This document shows, piece after piece, positions 1 through 7,500 of a stretch of DNA of 10,406 bases. The stretch comes from Brachionus koreanus (Eukaryota; Rotifera; Eurotatoria; Ploima; Brachionidae), in the NCBI GenBank assembly GCA_016987375.1, contig PJRA01000077.1, positions 53,512-63,917 of the forward strand. The letters are read 5' to 3'. Within the stretch, counting starts at the first letter, position 1. Each line of letters opens with the position of its first letter. The notes beneath the pieces are model-generated. The model worked only from the letters and a program-made list of their open reading frames with translations. It did no database searches and was not told where the DNA came from. The position numbers and the translations under genes are program-made.

Positions 1-92
1 TTAAATTTGATACTCAACAAGACAAAATATTTTCTAATGCACTCGAAAATTGGTTTTTATATGAAAAAACTTACAAAAGTCATGCTTGTTAA
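1..92 (+). CDS. 3' end of an unidentified upstream gene (partial)
   Basis: The frame beginning at base 3 is open to the window edge and ends with TAA at 90-92. It gives 29 residues rich in polar, aromatic and acidic residues, including the stretch NALENWFLYEKTYK. This composition and codon choice resemble the real exons nearby rather than the flanking AT-rich non-coding DNA. I do not recognise the protein. The frame starting at base 1 is also open, to a TGA at 100-102, but its product is a hydrophobic, lysine-rich string typical of chance AT-rich translation. The real exon probably begins outside the window. What is seen is only one short open frame, so coding status is an inference. The stop lies 36 bases before the NOP9 start codon. 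Confidence 0.45.
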   Translation, partial: KFDTQQDKIFSNALENWFLYEKTYKSHAC

Positions 93-128
93 TTATATTT
101 GAAGAATATTTAAAGAAAAAATTAAACT

Positions 129-2224
129 ATGGGCCGTACAAAAGAATTAAAAATTGAAGAAAATGACCAAAATGCTTCTAAAGTAGACACACGATACTAC
201 GATGAATTATTCAAAAAAATAAAAGACCAAGAGTCTGAAGAGTTTAATGACTGTGAATCTTTGGAAGCTTTGTATTCAACAATTTTAGAACAAATAGAGG
301 AAGATAATAGCGAGCTAAAAAAATGTCTGTATAGCTATCATGTTGATTACTTTTTGTACAAGAGTAGTGTTGAAAATTTCTCGAAATTTTTTACTATTTT
401 AACATCAAACAAGGAGCTATTAGAACAACTTTTGTCAGACACACGTACATCAAGAGCTTATGAAGCATGTCTAATGCTAATCGGAAATAAAACAAAATCA
501 TCAAGTGATAGTTGTCCGTTAGAGTCATTAAAAAACTCCATGATTGACTTAGGTGATTATTTTGAGTCAAATTTAGAGAACATATTAGAAACTCATAATG
601 GAATTTTCAGCTTAAGAGCTTTTTTAAGAGTTATCGGAAATCAGGACATTTTGGAAACTATTTCGAATGAAACAAACAATAAAAAATTTAAAAAAAAAGA
701 ATTTAATATTAAAAATGTTTGTGTAAGAATAGTACCAGATGATTGGAATCTAGGTGTGTATTTGAAAAAATTTTCAAAATTTCTAAAAGAAATGAATTTG
801 CTCGAAATTGGTCTTGACGCTGAATTATCTCCGTTTGTTAGTCTTTTATTAAGAAAAATGTTCACAAATTATCCGGATAAATGCTGTTCAATTATAGAAA
901 AAATTCATAAACAATTTGTCAAAAAGCCAAATTCTTTCAATTCAATGATTCAAGATGCTAAAGGATCACGTTTTATTGAATCATTTTTGCTAGCTAGTCA
1001 ATCTGAAATACTTTGTTACTATTTGAACGAAAACATATTGCTTAATATTGTTACTTACGCAAAGCATATCTATGCCAATTATCCTATACAAACTTTAATT
1101 AAACATCGAATGCACAATGAACCAGCTGTAAGTATTTTATTTTTATTATATTGAAAAAATAAACTTAAATGAATATAAGCTTGTGGTACTGTTCGATTCG
1201 TTGGTTGAAAATTTGACATCAATTATTGATCTGAATACTGATTTAATTTATAAAAATTATTTGATTGTTGAATTGATTGAAGTATGTGCAAAAAATTCAA
1301 ACCTAAATTTCAAAAATTTAATCCAAGTAAATATTAAAATAGAATTTATTTCAGACAAAAATTATGATAGCATATTAATTTTTTTTTTTCTAAGACTATT
1401 TTAGATTACTTTGGCTTGAATACAGAAGAGAACAAAATACATTTTTTACGAGCTTTACTCGTATACCAAAAATTGGATGATATTCAAAAAGAATCGCCAA
1501 TTGATCAAGTAAAAACAAATAATTGAAATTTTTTAAATCTAAATTAATGAAAAAAAAGGCGCTTTATGTGTTAGACCTAAAGCCAATAGCTTCTACAATA
1601 GCAACTAAGCTAATTGAGTTTGATGAAAAAACAATTAATAAAAGTTTTAATAGTTTAAATTCAAATGAATTGGAGTATTTGGCCACTAATTCGGTTGGAT
1701 CTCATTTTGTCCAAAAAGTTTTAAATCTATGCCAGTCTAAAGATAGAAATGTTTGGATTCAATCAATATTTGAAAAATTAAAGGTGTTATTTTTTTTTAT
1801 TTTTTCAATATATAATTTAAATACTTATATTTTTTTCAAAACTTATTAAAAGGGTCGATTTGTGAATATAAGCAAGAATAAAAGTGGTAGTTTTGTAATG
1901 GAAACTCTTTGGTCAGTTGGAACATTAAAACAACGATTAATGATTGTAGATGAACTTAAAATGTGTGAACATCAATTGAAAAATGATCAGTAAAATCTTA
2001 TTTTTTATTACTTAAAATTAAAAAAAAATGCTTAATATTCTTTGTTTTAAATAAGATATGCAAAATTTTTGGTAAATAAAATAGGGCTTAATTTTTACAA
2101 GAGAAAACCAGACGAGTGGAAGCAAATTCAAACGAATGAAATTAAGAAGAAGAGACTTTTTTCAGATATTATTTCTGATTCTAATCCTAATGATAATAAG
2201 AATAAAAAAAAATTTAAAAAATAA
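129..2224 (+). CDS. NOP9: NOP9-like Pumilio-repeat nucleolar protein, six exons
   Basis: Modelled exons are 129-1127, 1180-1326, 1395-1508, 1559-1783, 1853-1989 and 2056-2224, giving 596 residues; human NOP9 has about 636. All five introns (52, 68, 50, 69 and 66 bases) are GT-AG and every junction keeps phase. The start is supported by an in-frame TAA at 123-125. Pumilio-type helices are visible throughout: SRAYEACLML near residues 108-117, GIFSLRAFLRVIG near 158, DAKGSRFIESFLL near 276, YANYPIQTLIKH near 314, KNYLIVELIEVC near 358, GSHFVQKVLNLC near 467 and SKNKSGSFVMETLW near 503. The C-terminus has the family-type YKRKPDEWKQIQ motif (about 555-566) and a lysine-rich tail that could act as a nuclear or nucleolar signal. 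In yeast, Nop9 binds pre-rRNA, is needed for early 18S cleavages and restrains Nob1. That role is carried over here by homology. Generic PUF proteins are the alternative, but the KPDEWK end and the irregular repeats favour NOP9. Confidence 0.9.
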
Positions 2225-2697
2225 ACTAATTTAAAAAATTGTTTTTCAGTGCTCATTTGAAAAAAATTCACTCTTTTAAGAATCAGATCAGTTGTTTGTG
2301 AATCAATAGATTATAGTAATTTGAAGTTTAAGATGACCAAAATATTATTATTAAAAATCAATTTTCAATTTTAATTTAAAGATCATCTTTAAGTTAATCA
2401 ACAAGCTAGTGCTCTCATAGCAGACGGCAAATTAACACTTCATTTATTCAACTTAAATAAAAATTTATAAATGATAATATTTGAAATTAAGATTTTTACA
2501 AAAATAAAGTAATAATTGATTTTTTTTGAAAATTTAAAAAAACATTAATGATAGATTTAGATTAAATTGTATTATTCAAAATACATAGCTTGAAAATTGA
2601 ATATTTTAATCGCAAAGCTATTTATGAATCTGAGTTTTTAATGACTAAAAAAAACAAAAACTACATTAAATTAATTTAAGTTTAGTATTCATTTTTG
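2225..2697. other. Non-coding stretch downstream of NOP9
   Basis: I see no convincing coding frame on either strand here. The sequence is AT-rich and probably includes the NOP9 3' UTR. AATAAA hexamers lie at 2220-2225 (overlapping the stop codon), 2456-2461 and 2503-2508. A slightly GC-richer patch around 2400-2432 stands out from its surroundings. It can form only a four-pair stem (TGCT with AGCA), so I do not call an RNA gene there. Confidence 0.5.
2456..2461 (+). promoter_or_regulatory. Possible poly(A) signal for NOP9
   Basis: This is an exact AATAAA hexamer 232 bases after the NOP9 stop codon. A second one at 2503-2508 is an equally good candidate, and a third overlaps the stop itself. 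In DNA this AT-rich the hexamer is expected by chance, so which one is used cannot be decided from sequence. Confidence 0.3.
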
Positions 2698-2703
2698 AAA
2701 AAA
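2698..2703 (-). terminator. RNA polymerase III terminator of tRNA-Ala
   Basis: A run of six A on the + strand reads as six T on the tRNA strand. It begins directly after the discriminator base. A run of four or more T is the standard Pol III stop, so the primary transcript would carry almost no 3' trailer beyond the U tract. Confidence 0.75.
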
Positions 2704-2776
2704 TGGAGATGCCGGGTATCGATCCCGGTACCTCTCGCATGCTAAGCGAGCGCTCTACCATTTGAGCTACATCCCC
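2704..2776 (-). tRNA. tRNA-Ala, anticodon AGC
   Basis: The - strand folds into a complete 73-base cloverleaf. It has a 7-pair acceptor stem, a D-arm with a 4-pair stem (GCTC/GAGC), a 5-pair anticodon stem (CTCGC/GCGAG) around the loop TTAGCAT, a 5-base variable loop, and a 5-pair T stem (CCGGG/CCCGG) with loop ATCGATA. The anticodon AGC is at + strand 2741-2743; A34 would be modified to inosine to read GCU, GCC and GCA. The acceptor stem carries the G3:U70 wobble, the main identity element for alanyl-tRNA synthetase, and the discriminator base is A73. There is no intron and no encoded CCA, as expected for a eukaryotic nuclear tRNA. A-box and B-box internal promoter elements lie in the D arm (about 2758-2769) and T arm (about 2712-2728). 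All pairs are intact, so it should be functional. Confidence 0.98.
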
Positions 2777-2784
2777 ATGCAAAT
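2777..2784. promoter_or_regulatory. Octamer ATGCAAAT next to the tRNA 5' end
   Basis: The exact POU/Oct octamer ATGCAAAT directly abuts the first base of tRNA-Ala and reads ATTTGCAT on the tRNA strand. In animals, octamers act in distal elements of snRNA-type promoters, but tRNA genes normally rely on internal boxes. An exact 8-mer is expected now and then by chance, so a functional role is only a possibility. Confidence 0.2.
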
Positions 2785-3464
2785 ATTTTTAACATTTAAA
2801 ACCATTTTAATTTTAGAAGAAAGATCGAGTTCAAAGATATTTAGAAAAATTTTCGTCTTGTGAAAATATTAAAATAATCTAAATTTTTATGCTTGAGAAA
2901 AATTATATTTTAAAATCAATTAATTTAGTATAATTAATTTACTAATTTAACTATTTAAAAAAAATTCTAACTTTTGTTTTTTTTTCTTTTTTTGCCTGAG
3001 GCTTGAACTTAATAAATAATAGCAATAATAATAAATTTTATGTTATTTGATTATTTTATGTTATTTTTATTCAAAAAAAAATTGTTTAATTTAAATCCAA
3101 TTTTGGGATTTGTTTTCTAAGATGATACCAACTATATGATATCAGTTTCATACAAAGATTTTATTTAAGTTTATTCTTGTTGATAAAAATTCATTGAATT
3201 GTTCTTGTTTTATTCGAAGAAAAAGAGCGAGTTAAAATCTTAGATTTTCATTCTATTTGAATTAGTTCAAATAAAGCTTATTGCTATTTTAAAGGTTTTT
3301 AAACAGTATTCGAAAGCAAATTAAGACTGAGTTAAAAAAAAGGGAAAAAATACCAAGTTTAAATAAATAATGTTTTTTCAATCTGCAGTTTTGGACTATT
3401 TAATTTTTCAAAAATAATTTAATTTCTTAATTTCAAAAAAATAACTAAAAAAAAACATTTTTAA
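2785..3464. other. Non-coding stretch between tRNA-Ala and the glycine-zipper gene
   Basis: No reading frame of useful length, RNA fold or repeat array is visible. The sequence is AT-rich with homopolymer tracts. A pyrimidine-led CTGCAG at 3373-3388 looks like a 3' splice site in the leader of the downstream gene. The rest may hold its promoter, but no clear TATA box or initiator stands out. Confidence 0.5.
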
Positions 3465-3878
3465 ATGGGTTTGTTCGATTCTATCGGTGATTCTTTCAAC
3501 AAAGGTTTTACCTTTTATATGTTTTTACTCAAAAAAAGTAATATTTTTCTTCTAGCCATCGACATTAGCAAAGACTTAAGTAAATTAAGCGGAAAAGTCG
3601 TTGGTGGAATAGTGGGTGAAACTGTTGGTATAACAACAGGAGTTGTGACAGGTGTAGCTGCAGGTTTAATTGGCGGAGTGGATGCTGGGCTAAAAGTTGG
3701 TCAAGAAACTAAAGAAAGTGTCGGAAAAGTAGCTGGAGGAATCGCAGGAGCTACTGTTGGTGGAATAGTAGGCGCTCCAGCCGGTTTAATTGGCGGCGGA
3801 ATTCTAGGAGTTGTACCTGGTATGGTCAGTGGTGTTAAAGAAGGTGCTGAAGCTGGTTCAGAACAAGGAAGAAAATAA
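3465..3878 (+). CDS. Unrecognised glycine-zipper protein, two exons
   Basis: Modelled exons are 3465-3504 and 3556-3878, giving 120 residues. I do not recognise a family. The N-terminus MGLFDSIGDSFNK is amphipathic and fits a loose N-myristoylation pattern (Gly2, Ser6). From residue 26 the protein is almost all Gly, Ala, Val and Ile in GxxxG-type spacing. It forms two related blocks: 26-54, starting GKVVGGIVGETVG and ending AGLIGG, and 70-94, starting GKVAGGIAGATVGG and ending AGLIGG. The C-terminus is polar and ends with GSEQGRK. Glycine zippers pack helices in or on membranes, so a membrane-associated or self-assembling protein is likely, but no biochemical role can be assigned. The 51-base intron has a strong acceptor (TTTTTCTTCTAG) and a weak donor (GTTTTA). 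Its length is a multiple of three without a stop, so the unspliced frame also reads through as 137 residues. An AATAAA follows 16 bases after the stop. Confidence 0.75.
   Translation: MGLFDSIGDSFNKGFTFYMFLLKKSNIFLLAIDISKDLSKLSGKVVGGIVGETVGITTGVVTGVAAGLIGGVDAGLKVGQETKESVGKVAGGIAGATVGGIVGAPAGLIGGGILGVVPGMVSGVKEGAEAGSEQGRK
3591..3797 (+). repeat. Internal duplication within the glycine-zipper coding region
   Basis: Two copies, 3591-3677 and 3723-3797, encode related blocks starting GKV(V/A)GGI and ending AGLIGG. The 14-base string GGTTTAATTGGCGG is identical at 3663-3676 and 3783-3796. Copy two lacks about four residues in its middle. This suggests a partial tandem duplication within the gene that has since diverged. 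Confidence 0.7.
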
Positions 3879-3894
3879 AAACTATTTCTTTGTT

Positions 3895-3900
3895 AATAAA
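3895..3900 (+). promoter_or_regulatory. Poly(A) signal of the glycine-zipper gene
   Basis: An exact AATAAA begins 17 bases after the end of the stop codon and is followed by further overlapping AT-rich variants. This spacing suits a very short 3' UTR, in keeping with the compact genes here. Confidence 0.55.
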
Positions 3901-4031
3901 ATAAAAGTAAATAAATAAATTTATCAAATTTTTTCTTATTTTCTTACTAGTTTGAACCGAAAATAAGTAGATTTTTTTTTTTGATTATTAAATAAAAATT
4001 AATATATGCAATCTAAATTTTTTTTAAACAC

Positions 4032-4055
4032 AGACAATTTTATCTAAAATTGTTT
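4032..4055. repeat. Small inverted repeat
   Basis: ACAATTTT (4034-4041) and AAAATTGT (4046-4053) form a perfect 8-pair stem around the loop ATCT. One G-T wobble and one A-T pair extend it to 10 pairs. It lies about 155 bases beyond the glycine-zipper stop codon. It could be a 3'-end structure or simply chance in AT-rich DNA. Confidence 0.4.
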
Positions 4056-4273
4056 AGATTTGTCATAGCAAACGAGAAGTGATTTTATTGAATTTTCCTT
4101 AAAAGTTGAATCTAAATTTCAAATTTCAAAAAATGAAAATTGCTCATTAAATATTGTTAGCTGAAAATAATTTTTTTTTTTATTTTTAAAATTCAATATT
4201 TTTCAGTTAAAACCGAGCTAATTGAATTAGTTTCACTTTTTGAAAAAAAAATTACTGAAAATTATTTAACACG

Positions 4274-4280
4274 TATAAAA
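4274..4280 (+). promoter_or_regulatory. Possible TATA box of MON2
   Basis: TATAAAA lies 230 bases upstream of the MON2 start codon, in the only sizeable non-coding stretch before the gene. In such AT-rich DNA the motif is weak evidence, and no initiator can be placed with confidence. Confidence 0.22.
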
Positions 4281-4332
4281 TCTTACTCAGTTAATGCATT
4301 TTAAAACACATATCCACAATTGCTGCACTATT

Positions 4333-4341
4333 ATGACTCAT
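4333..4341. promoter_or_regulatory. AP-1/bZIP-type palindrome ATGACTCAT
   Basis: This is an exact 9-base match to the optimal Fos-Jun/GCN4 class site, 52 bases after the end of the TATAAAA and 169 bases before the MON2 start codon. The position fits a proximal promoter or leader element. Binding is not shown by sequence alone. Confidence 0.25.
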
Positions 4342-4510
4342 TTTTATATCATACGTATTGTACACATAGAAAATTTTGAAAATAAAAATTATAATTAATT
4401 AGAAAAAATAATTTATTTTGAATATATCTAAAAAAAAAAATAAAAAGACTTTTTTATTTTTTAAACTAATTAATAATGATAAATTGATTGTCTATGATAA
4501 GAGCACTAAG

Positions 4511-7500
4511 ATGGATCAAGATGCACACATGAAACGTATAATTGAGAATTTGTCCTCGGATTTGAGCAATTTGTCTTCGGAAACAAAACGAAAATTCGCC
4601 TCGGTCAAAGAAGCATCCGAAGGATGTTTACTCAAATTAAGACACATTTCCAATCAAAAAACAAATTTGTACAAAAGTAATTTAAAAAATAAAAATTTTA
4701 ATCAGTGTTTATGATTATTTAAAATAAATTTGAAAAGCAATGTGCGAATGTAGCTCTGATATCATACGACCATTGACTCTTGGATGTGAAACCAAACAGT
4801 CAAAGATAATACAAATATGTCTCACATCGGTTCAAAAAGTAATTGAGGCAAAAATTTTAAATCAAAACAGCGCTTCAATGCTTATAAATACTCTATGGCT
4901 CTTGACTGATAGTGGTCTAGAAGAGCTCAAAGTACTGCAAACTATAATTCTCCTTGTGACTACTACTGATATTGTCAAACATAATCTTTTGGCTCGTACT
5001 CTCACAATCGGCTTGAGAATAGCTGCGTCAAAAGATCAAATATTGATGAATACAGCAACGGCCATGCTAAGCCAAATGATTACTAAAGTATTCGAAAGAG
5101 TTGTGACCGATAATAAGCACACTGGATCGTTGAATCAAAGCACCAAGAAAATAGACTTTGACAAGTTGAAAATTTTAAGCAAAGAACCTCCTAGCTGGAT
5201 GAACGACTCGTCCCAAGATGCTTACATGCTTTTACAAGTTAATATTTGAAATTAAATTTAAACTAGATTTTTTTTTTTTTTTTCTAATTAAACAAATTTT
5301 TTTTCTTAAAAACCAAAAGGACATTTATTTACTTTTAAATTCGGATCAATCTTTATGGCTTATAAACATAAATGAAATAAACAAATCGTTTGGACTTGAT
5401 ATTTTAAAGTCAATTTTAGTCAGATATTCAGAGATATTCTTTAGTGTAAGTTTTATCTATTATTTTTATTTTTTTGATTTTTTTTTGAATTTTTTTGTTG
5501 GGCAACATTTTCAAATTGTTTTTGTTCAAGAGACCAGAAATGAGTTTTATTCTAAAAGAACGCATTTGCCCACTGCTAATTAAATTGTTTTCGCCAAGTG
5601 CAAAAAGCAAAGCAAATGTGTCAAATGCCAATTCACCAACACAGCCAGCCTCATCTCAAACGGCTAGTCAAAGTCAACAAGATCAAAAAAATTTTGTCAT
5701 TGTTTCTCGTCTTATTCGCATTGTCTATGTATTGATCAAAAATTACTTTGAACTTTTGATAACAGAGAGCGAAATATTTTTGTCATTGTTGACCAAATTT
5801 ATGGAAAGTGAACGACCATTGTGGCAGAAGGCACTTTCGATAGAAGTTTTTCACAAGATATCTACCGAAGCCAGTCTAATTGAACAAATAGTACTTAACT
5901 ATGACATGAAGCAACAGACACCAAGTGATAAGCTATTTCACATTATCATTAGCTCAATATCGCAGTTTGTGCAGTCATTGTTTTTTAGTTCGGCTCATCC
6001 ATCTAATCAGCATGCTTCACTTCAAAATTCAACTCCCTCTTCTTCATCTTCTTCTTCGTCGTCGTCGTCGTCGTCGTCGTCGTCATCGGCGTCTTCTTCT
6101 TCTAACAATCAGCAACAGTTTACATATCAAATATCGTCTGCTCAACCGTCATTCATTTACAAAGACACTACTCTTCAACTGTTGTATCCATACACATCAG
6201 GTCAAGTAAAGTCACTTTGTTTGGAAGGATCAGATCGGCCCGAAATACCCTGTTTTCCTGACGGCTATCTTCTCAGCATTGGTTTTTCAACTCTACAAGA
6301 AATGTGCAAAAGCATACAATCACTAGTTGAACAACACTTGAATTTGTTTTTAAATTCTACAAACGGAATACCCTTAAAACGGCTTAGTTTCACAAACGAA
6401 CAACTAAAAGAAAATTTGGATTTAAATTTTTGCCATGAACTTATGAGCTCGAGTGCTAATTCATTGCTTAGCGTATACAACTTGTTGTTGGACACTAGCC
6501 TGGATGAGACAATAACTGAGCATGTGCTCAAGTCAATTAAGCTTTTGGCTCATTTAGCAGGTGTATTGAACATGAATTGTGAAAGAGACTCGTTTGTCAC
6601 GTGTATTTGCAAATCAGCATTGCCTCACAACTACATAAATCAAGTGCTTAATTTAAAACTTTTGAACGATTCGGCAAACTTTAGATGCGAACAAGCAGAT
6701 AAACAATCACAAATAGTTGCTGTTGGCACGGCATTAGCACAAAACGCTCCGGGCCAACTGTTCATTACAGCCAAAAATCTTCTCACTTTAAAATCAATTT
6801 TAAACATGTCTAATCTTTATTCTGAACTTCTCGGCTCTTCTTGGTACATAATACTAAATACACTCGAGCATTTGACATGGACTCTTGGTCTAAAGCCAAC
6901 ATCAGGTTCGAACGGCGCTCTAAAGCATGTTTCGACCATTCAAGCTGAAAATTCCATGATATTCACAGCTGTTCAAACAGATATTGCGTTTATTTGCAAT
7001 TTGTTGTCCAAGCTGTTCGAATCAACGCGTCTAATAAGCGATCAGTCTCTGGACGATGTGATCAATTCGCTTCTAAGATTGTCCATTGAATGCTTTGATT
7101 TAGCCTATGTTAAAAATGAACCATGTTTGTTTCCAATTAGTAAATTGTATGAAACAGTTATTTCAAATTTAAATCGACTTGATTTGTTCTGGGAAAAAGT
7201 GACCACTCATTTTTTGTCCGGATGCAAACATTCAAATGCAAAGTATCGCGAATGGTGCGTTGATACCGTGTGCAATCTCATACGGTCTACATTTAACTAC
7301 AAGTATACGAGCAATTCGAGCGAATCGAATAAGATATCGCGTGACGCTGTTCTAAGACCACTGGACCAATTGTCTAAAATTCAGTATAACGATGTGAGAC
7401 AAAAACAAATCGAATGCACTTTGTCCTTGTTGAGACTTATGGGTCAACATTTGGACGAGTCGTGGCCCGTTTGCTTAAACATTGTTGGTGCTATACAAAA

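Larger units (their letters stand above)
3901..4510. other. Non-coding stretch upstream of MON2
   Basis: No coding frame is supported on either strand. The stretch should contain the end of the upstream transcript and the MON2 promoter and leader. It holds a small inverted repeat at 4032-4055, a TATAAAA at 4274-4280, an AP-1-like palindrome at 4333-4341, and two upstream ATGs at 4476 and 4494 just before the MON2 start. Confidence 0.5.

Noticed and set aside
69..83. Divergent - strand gene start with ATG at 83 and a GTAAGT donor at 74-69
   Set aside because: Splicing to the nearest AG in phase reaches a stop after about 13 residues, and the + strand frame here looks more like coding sequence.
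2330..2389. Inverted repeat AAGATGA ... TCATCTT downstream of NOP9
   Set aside because: Seven pairs with a 46-base spacer are easily found by chance in AT-rich DNA, and the flanks pair poorly.
3137..3144. Palindrome TGATATCA
   Set aside because: It is an isolated 8-base palindrome with no flanking structure or known role.
5495..5530. Open frame extending upstream of MON2 exon 4
   Set aside because: These bases are intron; family similarity resumes exactly at RPEMSFILKER after the acceptor at 5530.
5925..6209. Open frame with a long arginine run on the + strand
   Set aside because: It is the out-of-frame reading of the TCG repeat inside MON2 exon 4.
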